64,000 nucleotides of DNA, taken from positions 6,556,044-6,620,043 of the forward strand of contig NC_088301.1 in the NCBI RefSeq assembly GCF_032854445.1, in the 5' to 3' direction. The notes beneath the pieces were generated by a model that made no database searches, was not told where the DNA came from, and saw nothing but the letters and a program-made list of their open reading frames with translations. The stretch is from Liolophura sinensis (lineage: Eukaryota > Mollusca > Polyplacophora > Chitonida > Chitonidae). The position numbers and the translations under genes are program-made. Shown in pieces: positions 11,377 to 22,300 of this stretch (the stretch's first letter is position 1; each line of letters starts with the position of its first letter).

Positions 11377-14300
11377 ATGTCGTTGGCCGTGATAACTCGC
11401 TCAAAACGGCTAACCAAAACGTTGTTTGCACATCTGAACTTGTGCTCGTTGTCGATCAGGTGGATAAAGCATGAGTTTTGTACTCTGTCTAACCGTTTAC
11501 ACTCACCAAATGCATCGATGTCATCACCCCAACACGAACGAGTGTGTCCGGATTACTTAGAAGCCAGCGACAGCAACACTGAAGAAATTTTGTCAAAAGA
11601 CATGCTCGTTCACAAAGACTTTATAAGTGAAGAAGAAGAACATCATTTACTTGAAGAAATGATTCCTTATCTCTCTAGACTACGATACGAATATGCCCAC
11701 TGGGATAATGTTAGTATATGTCCCTCAACTTCCTCACCTAAAACCTTCCAAAGTAGCCCTGTATGACTACGCCATGCTCTTTTTTATTGTTCTGACGCTC
11801 GCGGAGTCATGGCTGGGTCCCCTTCGACCCGGTGGGATGAATTGTAAAATTTCGGAAAACAGGCAATTACTAACCTGCCACGCCAGCCAAGTCACTCCTT
11901 TACAATGCTTAGGATTCTAGGGCACCCGACTTAAAATCCCAAGAGGGGGCGACCGTGGCTCAGTTTGTTAGCGCAGCGTAATGACCCAGGAGTCTCTCAC
12001 CAATACGGTCGCTGTGAGTTCAAGTCCAGCTCATGCTGGCTACCTCTCCGGTCGTATGTGGCAAGGTCTGCCAGCAACCAGCGGATGATCGTGGGTTTCC
12101 CCCGGGCTCTGGCCGGTTTCCTCCCACCATAATGCTGGCCGCCGTCGTATAAGTGAAATATTCTTGAGTACGGCGTAAAACACCAATCAAATAAATAAAT
12201 AAATAAAATCCCAAGATGTCGATCATCCCAAAGGAAAATATTCATCCATATTTATTGAAGTCCAACATATCTGCTCACTTGTCCATTACGAAATCGCTGC
12301 CATCTACGGCAGCTGGATACGAAACAGCTGACCCATACTGCCCTCATTTGTGAAGGCTCCCATGTCCAGGCAACAGCACATGCTCTAGTTTGGTTCCCTG
12401 GCACGCGATTTGTACATCTAATGTCAAGGGGACAAAAAGCAGCCATCGCATGATCGTATGACAACAAAAGGACGTCACAAGTAGCATTAGAAGGAAGAGA
12501 TAGCTTCATACCCAGCTGTTTGTCGGCCATTTCGTAAATGGCAAATGAGCAGAGATGCTGCACTTCAATAAATATGGATGGATATTTACATTTGGGATGA
12601 TCAGCATCTCAGGATTTTAATAGTTGGGTGCCCTAGGACCCTAGACATTGTGAAGGAGTGACTGGGCAGGCGTGGTAGTTTAGTTATCTACTGTTTTCCG
12701 AAATTTTACAATTCTTCCCACTGGGGGGAAAGGAACCCAGCCATGACCACGTGAGCATCATAAAAAAAAAATAAATAAAAAAAAAGAGCGTAGCGTGGTC
12801 ATCCAAGGCTGATCCAAAACTGTTTGAACTGTCAATCTCATTGATAAATCATGATAAAGTCTTGTGTAGTAAGTCATTCATTGTGGAAACTTAACCAGTT
12901 TTAGGACTGGTAAAATTGAAACTTTTAATTGAAAACAAGCAAATTTCTTTACGATGCATTGAATTATACTCCTACCTAGATAGCAATTTACCTCAAGTGT
13001 ATTTCCCCGCCCTCTCTGTTTGTGTAGTGTGATGGTGGCAGTTAGCTGTCAGTGACAGTAATATGGCCGTTCATGCAATTTCACATTTGCTGACAGTGAC
13101 ATGCATGTGGCCGTTCATGCAGTCCCATATTTGCTGACAATGACACTCATGTGGCCGTTTATGCAGTCCCACATTTGCTGACGGTGACACTCATGTTGCC
13201 ATTCATGCAGCCTCACATTTGCTGACGGTGACACTCAAGTGGCCGTTCATGCAGTCACACATTTGCTGATGGTGGCACTCAGGTGGCCCTTCATGCAGCC
13301 CAACGTTTGCTGATGGTGACACTCAAGTGTCAGATCATGCAGTCCCACATTTGCTGACAGTGACACTCATGTGGCCGTTTCTGCAGTCCAACATTTGCTG
13401 ATGGTGACACTCATGTGGCAGTTCAAGCTGTCCCATGTTTGCTGACGGTGACACTGAAGTGGCCGTTCATGCAATCCCACATTTGCTGACGGTCACACTG
13501 AAGTGGCCGTTCATGCAATCCCACATTTGCTGACAGTGACACTGAAGTGGCCGTTCATGCAATCCCACATTTGCTGACAGTGACACTCGTGTGGCCGTTT
13601 CTGCAGTCCCACATTTGCTGACGGTGACACTGAAGTAGCCGTTCATGCAGTCCCACATTTGCTGACGGTGACACTTATGTGGCTGTTCATGCTGTCGCAC
13701 ATTTGGTGTCGGTGACACTGAAGTGGCCGTTCGTGCAGTCATGCATCTGCTGTCGGTGACACCCATGTGGCCATTCATGCAGTCCCACATTTGCTGATGG
13801 TGAGGCTCAAGTGGCTGTTTCTGCAGTCCCACATTTGCTGACGGTGACACTGATGTGGCCGCTCATGCAGTCCCATATTTGCTGTCGGTGACACCCATGT
13901 GGCCATTCATGCAGTCCCACATTTGCTGACGGTGAGGCTCAAGTGGCAGTTTGTGCAATCCCACATTTGCTGACAGTGACACTGAAGTGGCCGTTCATGC
14001 AATCTCACATTTGCTGACGGTGACACTGATGTATACTAAATCGCATACTTTGTTCTTGCTGCATAAGATGATTATTAAGACTCAAACCCAGTTCTTGCTT
14101 GTTCGCGGCTGCAACCTTAAGTCGAGAGGTTTGTTAGGTAACGGGCAAACAGCAGTAATTTGCTTTCCCCATTATTTTGAGCGCCTAGAAATCAATTAAA
14201 ACTTACCAGAAATTATCTTAAGGTAGTTCATCAGAGATGATTTCAGAGAAAATAAATATTTTTGGAATGTTCAATAGGCAAATAAAGGAAATTATAAAGA

Positions 14301-16801
14301 AGAAAGTGATGTGACGTAACATTGCTTTGATTTGATCCAAAAAGACCACCATAATTTATCCTACGTTAAATGCTTTTACTGATGCAGTAAGTGGCAAAAA
14401 TTCGATAAAAGAAATATACACCTTATAGAAATAGTTTCAGGCTGAGTTTACCCCTGTTGTTTTGTATGGAACAACTTGCCCATATTCTTTATGTAGACTT
14501 AAAGCATTCAGATTTGTGAATACATGTAGTATCTGTTTCAGGTCTTCATGTGTTTCTGTAAGTGCATTACAGCGAGTTAGTATTATATGCAGAAACGCTA
14601 TTCTGATATTTTTAGGCAATTCATGGTTATAGAGAAACAGAGAGGAAGCACTGGACAGCCAGGAACAAAGTGATACTTGAACGGGTGAAGCAGTTTGCCT
14701 TCCCACCTACTGTGTCTGCATTAGCCTATGTCCACATCTTAGATTTGGCTGAAGATGGTTACATCAAGCCACATATAGATGCTGTTCGGGTCGGTATTAA
14801 CTCTATTGACTAGAAAATTCTAGATGCAATAAATTGGTAAAATTTTTTGTTGTAAGAATTCTTGTTGCTGAGCAAATTTTTGTTCAAATTTGCGCATTAT
14901 GCTGCTGCTACCTTTGATTTAGTCTGAGTTGAGAAATACTTGGATACGCCATATTCATGGCTGCGCAACCACTGTCAGAGTCAAGCATATTTGTCTCAAT
15001 GGTGCGGCATGGGTAGCAGCCCAAGTAACCACTTCACTTACCTCTAGCTGGTCATATCCACATCATAGCACATATCCTTTCAATTGCCACACAAAATTTT
15101 GTAATGATAATCCAGTGAAGTATGATTTCACACGTAAAATGCTTCCAGGCCATACTATCATCAGTGATTTGAAAACAAATGCTGTGTGGCAAATGGAAAG
15201 TGTTACGACGGCATTTACACAGGAGTGGTTATTGGGGCCGCTACCCGTGCTACCTCAAATTTGCTCAGATCTGACTGTGGTTGAGCAGCCATGAATATGG
15301 CGCATCCAAATATTTGTCAACCAACAGCCAGTTTACTCAAACTACCTTTGATTTGGTGTTGCTGTTTAATATCCAGTACATTGATACCTGCTTATTTGCT
15401 AAGTCATGTAAGTGGCTGTGACATTTATTCCTTTCAGTTTTGTGGTGACACAATTGCAGGCCTGAGCTTATTGTCACCTTGTGTCATGAGGCTGGTGAAT
15501 GACAAAGACAAGATGAAGTTTGCCAACATCCTTCTACAGCCAAGATCCCTGTACATCATGAAGTAAGTATTTCTATATTGGCTACATAAATCCTTTAACG
15601 GAAAAGAGTAGCTGAGTAGTTGTGCCCAACTGTAATGATCTTTCCCAGTCCTCACAGTAGCTCGAGTTGACTCTTTTTTCTTTTCCTGCGGCATTAGAGT
15701 GCTCTTCCTCATCATTTACTTATTTATATATATATTTATTTGTTTGGTGTTTTTGGCAGTACCGGTACTCAAGCACATTTCACTTATGCGACAGTGGCCA
15801 ACATTATGGTGGGAGGAAACCGGGAACAGCCCCAAGGGGAAACCCATGACCATCTGCAGGTTTCTGGAAAACTTTCACACATACGACTGGGTCACTGCAC
15901 AGTGCTGACGTGCCTAACCACGTCGGCCACGGGATGCACCCATATCATTTACTAATTGCTACTTTTAAGGCGTTAAATTTATCTAGCCTGTGATAAATGC
16001 ATTGTAGTAGGGAGTGGACAAGTGGAGACATTATCATTTTTTTTTCCTCGAGAAATTTCCTTATAAATATATAAGTAGCTGCGTTAGAACATGTTACTTG
16101 CATTAATCATTTGTTCAGGAATACCTAATGACTTTGAGGATGCTTCATGGAAATGGGCACTATTATAAAAGTTTTAATTATATTTCATTGAAAAAGGTTT
16201 CAAAGGGCAACAGCATGGTTATTTTTACATTACTGTCAGCTTTTGGAATTCAGCTCTTGAATTCTACTGGATTAATTTGAAGTTTTTAATCATAGACAAT
16301 AGCTGTACGTCAAACTTTACTTCAGACTACAGTGCTTTACTTCAGACTACGGTACTTGTACTGCAATTTAAAACATATCTCACTGAAATCCCACTGAAAA
16401 AGCTGTCATACAATTGAAATCAATTTGCCAACCCGGAAACTTTTCAAAATTACACACATTTGTCATTAATAATTTAGTATCCTTTGGGACAGTTTGATAC
16501 CATTGATGTTTGGGGTTTGTCAGTTTAAGTTTACCTGGATAATATTCCAAGTGTGTCAGGAGAGGTCATTGTACCTCCCTATTGAAAAGTACAGGATCTC
16601 CCATCTTCTGCACTTAGGTCTCTCAACACATGCTATGACTGAGAGACCTTATTAGATTACATGTAGATGGAAGATGTTATGGTATGTAGTTTTTTCTTTG
16701 GTTCCGTGGTTCACACAGGCTTTAAATAGCTTGCTCATACATGTATCTTAAAAACTAACTAGAGGAGATTCATAAAACTCAAAGGTTAATTATTCAGTTA
16801 G

Positions 16802-16863
<62 letters not shown>

Positions 16864-17371
16864 AATCAAACATTTAAAATTCTGCATGGTGCCTTTGAAT
16901 TTACTTGTAATACATGTCCTATATGCTTTCTGATGTATCAAAAGCACGTTGTGGGGCACTGATACTCACCATCTTTGATTGACTCATCTTGGGTTAGGAT
17001 TAAACCTATCTTTCTTATTACATGCAGGAGGTTGGTTAAAGTTACATTGTTACAGTAAAAAAAATCAAATATCAAATATCTGCTTTGTATTGAGTTCATT
17101 GAAGGTAAATAAAATGAACTGTCGTGGTTTTTTCATATAACCCTCACCAAATACATCTCAGTCTTTAAAACCTGATTTGGACTGTATAAGATCCAAATTC
17201 ATTTGCTTGGGCTAATTCATTGTTTTCTTGTCTTTCAGGGACAGAGCAAGATATGAATACACCCATGAAGTTTTGCCGGGGCATTCTTCTGTGTTTAAAG
17301 GCCAGAATGTACCTAAAACTCGAAGAATATCAGTCATCTGTCGAAATGAACCAGAAGAAATTGACCCATGA
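11377..17371 (+). CDS. ALKBH7: Alpha-ketoglutarate-dependent dioxygenase AlkB homologue 7, mitochondrial
   Basis: Mitochondrial AlkB-family Fe(II)/2-oxoglutarate dioxygenase, implicated in programmed necrosis and mitochondrial RNA processing in mammals. Exons 11377-11709, 14616-14789, 15438-15562 and 17239-17371, GT-AG with phases 0, 0, 2, give 254 aa (human 221). The basic N-terminus from MSLAVITRSKRLTKTLFAHL looks like a mitochondrial presequence. The iron ligands are present: H164 and D166 in IKPHIDAV and H220 in YEYTHEV. R240 and R246 in RRISVICR have exactly the human spacing for 2-oxoglutarate binding. The ALKBH7-type blocks RYEYAHWDN-AIHGYRETE and FCGDTIAGLSLLSPCVMRLV are intact. An in-frame ATG at 11257 would lengthen the N-terminus, but it overlaps the promoter and the X-box, so 11377 is preferred. 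The large first intron holds a MULE-like MITE, a SINE and a 44-bp minisatellite. Confidence 0.95.
11754..12811. mobile_element. Long-inverted-repeat MITE (MULE-like family A) in ALKBH7 intron 1
   Basis: The two arms are inverted copies: TAGCCCTG...GTCATGGCTGGGTCCCCTTC on the left and a matching GGAACCCAGCCATGACCACG on the right. The arms share ATCATCCCAAA and ATATTCATCCATATTTATTG. The left arm carries a later SINE insertion. The element begins only 44 bp past the ALKBH7 exon 1 donor. No transposase frame. Confidence 0.75.
11945..12204 (+). mobile_element. tRNA-derived SINE (type 1), full length with 12-bp TSD
   Basis: Head GGGGCGACCGTGGCTCAGTT, B-box-like GAGTTCAAGTCC, a conserved central block GTTTCCTCCCACCATAATGC, and tail TAAAACACCAATCAAATAAA. 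Target duplications AAAATCCCAAGA at 11933-11944 and 12205-12216 are perfect. It is inserted into the MITE arm and so is younger than it. The type resembles SINEs abundant in mollusc genomes. Confidence 0.88.
13040..14031 (+). repeat. 44-bp minisatellite in ALKBH7 intron 1
   Basis: About 22 units of GTGGCCGTTCATGCAGTCCC then ACATTTGCTGACGGTGACAC then TCAT with a few substitutions per unit. A minus-strand open frame across it is a by-product of low stop density and has no family signal. Confidence 0.9.
14926..15330. mobile_element. Palindromic MITE (family B) in ALKBH7 intron 2
   Basis: Left arm TTGAGAAATACTTGGATACG then CCATATTCATGGCTGCGCAA; right arm TTGAGCAGCCATGAATATGG then CGCATCCAAATATTTGTCAA. 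The arms are inverted copies of about 100 bp around an unrelated core. No coding capacity. The same arm sequence recurs at 50543-51517. Confidence 0.7.
15735..15925 (-). mobile_element. SINE type 1, 3' portion
   Basis: On plus it reads ATTTATTTGTTTGGTGTTTT, then CACTTATGCGACAGTGGCCA and ACATTATGGTGGGAGGAAAC. This is the reverse of the type 1 tail and central block. The tRNA head is decayed. Intronic in ALKBH7. Confidence 0.7.
16805..16849 (+). repeat. (AT)n microsatellite
   Basis: A run of about 22 AT dinucleotides followed by a T-run, in ALKBH7 intron 3. Confidence 0.95.
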
Positions 17372-18610
17372 CAAATTCTGGTGTTAAATCTGAATTTTAT
17401 TGGAAAGTTTTTATTTTACTGTGACATTCTTTTTGAGAATACCAGCTTTATGCAAGGTGAACATACACTTGATTATCATTAGCAATGTTTCAGCAAATGT
17501 TTGTACTCTAATGATTTATACTTGGCAGGTTAGTGTAGGTAACATACTGATGATTTCATTGCTACTAGTCTTGAGTAAGTGGAATTAACGGCACCATATT
17601 ATATCTCAGGTTTCAACATTTGGTTACTGGCTCATGAGATAGTTTTCGTGATTCAGACGTTTAGCCCTGGGCCAGTGTGGTTGCATGTTCAAATCCCACT
17701 TGGGTCAACTCATTGTTGTCTTAAGAGGCTTTGGAGTGCTTTAGGTAATAAATCTGTTAAGGGAAGACTTTGTGGCAGGAATGTACCTGAAGACAGGTGG
17801 CCCTGTACCATTAATGACAGCCAGCAATTTCATAAAACTCCAGTCAAATACATTAATAATTACTGTATCTGCGGAACAGTATGTTTCACGGGATGTTAAA
17901 GAAATGATTTACACATTTGTTATGCACGTAATATAATTTTGAACTTCTATCAAAAGTCTGATTTTTGTAAAGAACATTCGGTATGAGTTTAAATACTGTT
18001 AATAAAGTAAGTTTTAAGACACATAGCTGTATGTATGAACTTCTCAAGCATTGTTCTGCAGTGAAAATCAGCTGCCCTCCACAAGTCATCATCATTGGAC
18101 AAGTGTTAGTTGTTGCTTATTGGCAAGGCAAGGTACCCTCTTCTGGTCGCCTTTCTGGCAGATTAATGTGTGAGACCTATGATCTGTTTGTATATTGATG
18201 TAAAAGATTGTGCTCTCTTGTCCGAAACACAGCTGGACCTGTTAGCAAATGAAGATAAGGGGAAGAAAAATAAAGTAACTGCTATTGTTTTGAGACATGT
18301 TTTTGTTTGTGTTTTTTTTTTTTTTTTTCAAAAATAATGACAAGTGTTTTTTGTTTTTTTTTACATATTTTATTGATATGTGCTATGCTTACAAACTGTA
18401 GCATAGAAATGTGGTTTTGTGTGACCAGACACATCTGTGTGGTCTATAAATTGTTTAAAGCGCCTCCCTTTATGGTGGCTCTGACACCTCCATCTTGAGT
18501 TTGGCATCATGACACGTGATGCAGATGAATGTGTAGGTGAAGTATGTTTCAAGTGATGTACACAGTAGTTTCCCAGTTTTCTTCAAGCTGAAGTGCTTCT
18601 GAATTATTAT
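17372..18610. other. ALKBH7 3'UTR and intergenic DNA
   Basis: Contains AATAAA at about 17747 and 18001 as possible polyadenylation signals. A tRNA-like GCATGTTCAAATCCCACTTG near 17683-17702 may be a SINE relic. No gene seen. Confidence 0.5.
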
Positions 18611-18617
18611 AATTTAT

Positions 18618-18840
18618 CACACCGTATTTCACGTGAAGTTTAGCATTTTTCAGGTGATGCATTTTGCTTGACCCTCATTAATTCATCTACCTAATTGTGC
18701 CACTTAAGAGTATATATTTTAATTTTGATCAATTTCTAATCAGAAAAACCTAAGTGTTTGCATCTAAAGTATCATTTTAAGATCTTGATCCACTTATGAA
18801 AGTGCATTTGTACCAAACTTAAGGTGAAATACAGCATCTC
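18618..18840. mobile_element. MITE (family D), inverted ends near GTATTTCAC
   Basis: Left end CACACCGTATTTCACGTGAA and right end TTAAGGTGAAATACAGCA are inverted. The interior (TTGATCAATTTCTAATCAGA then AAAACC) is shared with segments at about 6995-7200 and 34590-34820, so it is a dispersed family without coding. Confidence 0.6.
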
Positions 18841-19322
18841 CTTTTCATGATTAATATTCCTTTCTTGCGGGGGGTTTGCACAGAAATGTTTGAAAATCAG
18901 TTCTTTTACCCCAAAGCTAGATTTGTATATAGACTACTTCCCTAGCAATATACGGTAATTCGGATGGTTCTCTCCTCAGTGTAATGATAAATTTGTTTAA
19001 GCTGTCAATCACTTCAAGGTCATTATTCCACTATTTCTCAATTTTTTTCTCCCAAAATATATGCATATTGTTGGACATGCAATTGTAAAAGAGACAGGAT
19101 GACCTAAAGTCTTTTTGTACAGAGTGGCCTATTAATCAACAAAAATTTCTACCATTCGTTCATTCTTCCATCTACTGAACTCGCTCAGTGATAAGTATCA
19201 TCCTTATAATTTTTTGTTAAATTTGAAAATTTTTGGAAAAGAATTATGATCACAAGGATCACAAGTCCTGTCTCGGGGCCTGTAAGAGTTACGTCCCCTG
19301 TTTCCACAACGCCACTAGGGCA

Positions 19323-19334
19323 TCAAGATGGCGG
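19323..19334 (+). promoter_or_regulatory. YY1-like motif overlapping the NDUFB6 start codon
   Basis: The sequence CAAGATGGCGGG at the initiator ATG matches the core AAGATGGCGG of the YY1 element, which is common at starts of nuclear mitochondrial and ribosomal protein genes. It may fix the transcription start within a very short 5'UTR. Inference from motif only. Confidence 0.45.
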
Positions 19335-22300
19335 GGCCGGACAAGGACTTGGAGAAACCTTGGCAAAAGGAACGGCGTATGGTACAACATGACATTAATA
19401 GAGGAAGCAAATATCCACCGTTCTCAATTGAACATATGCCCCGTGAACGACAAAGGCTCGCTGGGGCTGGTATGACAGATGCTGACCGTGCATTAAGACG
19501 TCAGTGGCTGAAGGATCAAGAGCTGTCTCCACATGAACCCAGGGAAATACCTGAGTTGAAACCTAGAAACATCGTTAAAAGAATTTACGGCAAGCCGTGG
19601 GATATATTCTTTGGGGCTCTTCGTCCAATTGTGGTAATGTCAAACACTTCAACTAAGTCTGATTAAGTCCATATGCATGTGTAGCCTAACCACTTTTGTT
19701 ACATTTAGACACTCAGGCACTGAGGTATCAGCATGAGATGTTGCCTTTCTTGGCACTCCAGTAGAATGAGATACAACATTATATTTAAAAAGGCGAGTCG
19801 GCATTTCAGGAATCTCGCGAGTTCATGTTGGTTAAGGCGAGACAGGGTGAGGGCTCCCGCGAACTAACGCGGCTAACACATTAGTGCTAGACCACGGTCT
19901 AGGGATATCTGATAAGCGGGAACCGATGGCCACACATATCCTGGGAAGTATGTGGACCAGATTCTGGTATAATGCTTACAAAGAACTACCTTTGCGTTCA
20001 ATTCTGATGCAGTCACTTTACTCTCTGTCTGTCCAAACTGACAGGAAGCTGATCAAAACGTAGTGATGTTGTGAATGGTCAACCACGAATGCAGGGGTAG
20101 GAACAACCTGATTTATTAGGTCATGATGTTGACACAGCATGTGAGCATAAGGCACAAGTGTGAATTATGATGGATTTATTGTTCGTAAAGGCTACAGAAT
20201 GCGGAAAAAATTGACAGAGAAACAGAGAATGTCTTGGTGGACATACTTTATTGGAGGTTTGCCTGGTTAATGCATGTATTGGTTCATTTTGCATGTATTT
20301 TTGTTGCGCAGTTTCTCCATGCTAAGCTGTTCTTGAATACCAATATTTTTAACCTAGATGACTCCTCGGCTGTGATCTATGCCAAACCCCATATTAAAAG
20401 ATCACAGCCTTGACTGATCCTTGACTGCTAAAACATGTGAAAGGCGTAATTTTACGGTAGCTGCAGACTTGGCTATGCGAGATGTGTATATTCTAACAAG
20501 TACTGTAAAATCTTGCCTTTTAGCTGTGTTAGTTTGCGTATCTCTATCTCGTCCTTATTTTTAGTACCAGAGTTATGCTACCTTGTACCTACCAGGCAAA
20601 CTACATACCTGCACAGATATGTGTGCAACAGTTTTGGCGGCCACACCGTTATACCTTTATGAGCAGCCTGTTTAACTTGAAGCTCAAGGTCAGGGGTCTT
20701 GCAACTAACACTAACTACGGCTAAAAGAATATACAATTCACATAGTCCAGTCTGTCATGTCTGTGAGCTGAATGGCTCTTGTAAAATCCCATCTTTTAGC
20801 CATGTTAGTTTATGAAATCTCCCACCTTATCCCAGGTTAATTAATTTGTAGGAACATGTGGTTGTTACTGATTTATGCAAGGGAAGATTTAATGCGTCTA
20901 CAGTGTGTGTGAACAGCGCTTAATGTTCCTTACAGTCAGTGCGACACATTTGGGGCTGTTTACCTTTTCGCAGCTACATTGGAATAATCAGCATTGCCAG
21001 AGCCTACAAGTTTCAGATGAGACAAGATGGAGACTGTTGCAAGCTAATCATGGCAACACATTTAAACTTTGCTGTGCTTTGCTATATATGTAATATACAT
21101 TTTGCATAGTTGGGTCTGTTGGCTCAGCCAGCAGTGTCAGCACCTACAAGATCTAGGTGTTACCTGTTTTGAGATTTGTATTCCAGACCGCGGACGTACA
21201 GGCACTTCACTAACATGTAGCAGCAGCAAGATAGCTAGGGAAGATATAGGGAAGTGAACACATTTGGACGATTGTTTTGAGAATTGCGATAGATAATAAC
21301 CAGAAGCTACCATATGTAAGGCAACATAACAATCTACACATATGTAAATTATGAACGTCAAAAAACATCCAAAAAATACTGTTTGGACCCATGAAGCCTT
21401 TTTTCTTTATTAACTCTGACATCCTGTTTTTATTGCCATGTCCGCACAGATAAAACGTGTTGGCTTGTGTACAGTGGTAAATGTGCAGATGTCCGGTCAT
21501 GAATAATCTGAAACGAGCCATATCAGAAGTCCAACTTTTTTTATCTTGTTACAGTTAGGCTGAAAATATGACATTAAGGAAAACATGTCGCAATACCTAT
21601 AATTTCAGTCAAACTGAAGAAATTTTATTTCCCAAACTTTCAGGGTAATTACGGTGCAGCTGCAGGAAGGTTTTTGGTTCCGAAGACTTTGATGTTCTTA
21701 GGCGGTATCTGGGCCTTTTATTACCATCTCAAGTACAACGCCAAGGTGTGTATGGGGCATTTAAAACCAGCCAGTTACATTTTGTAATTTGTGGAAAAAC
21801 ATACCATACATTTATTTATTCATCGATTCATTGTCATTTACTCTTATTACATACACAGTGTAAATTTGATAATTTTCATGTTCAGAGCATCCACCATGAT
21901 TTCTAGATCAATCCCAGGTAATTTCAGTTCATTCAAGTGAAATGAAGAACTTTCTTGGACAAGGAATGTCTACTTCTCCCGTCTTATTGATTGTCGGGCT
22001 TCTGCAATAATAAGCTGTCAGTGGTGCTTGTGAGACCATTTGTGTAGCGTTTTGTTCGTCAAAAACCACTTAACCTCTTTCACCAGTATGACATGCAAGT
22101 CTATACACCACTCGACTACTTATTCAAGGCCAAATTCAGGGTAATCTTATGATTCGCAAAGCTGTTAATTTCAGATATTGGAATGACACACATGAAAATG
22201 TCTCTTGACAGGTTCAAAAATGAATCTGGTCCTAACTAATATGGCTCCTTACTGACTTGCCAGAGGACAGTGGTTTTACTCTGGGCTCTAAGGCCCTCTC

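Noticed and set aside
11946-12030. True tRNA gene at the GACCGTGGCTCAGTTTGTTA sequence
   Set aside because: Only SINE head features are present: the body continues to a SINE tail with target duplications, and a cloverleaf does not close well.
12252-12563. Minus-strand 103-codon frame near 12.4 kb
   Set aside because: It falls within the arms and core of a palindromic MITE; no transposase or other domain.
13467-13850. Minus-strand 127-codon open frame with repeated WDCMNGH-type peptides
   Set aside because: It lies entirely in the 44-bp intronic minisatellite. The period is not a multiple of three and there is no start context, splice site or family signal.
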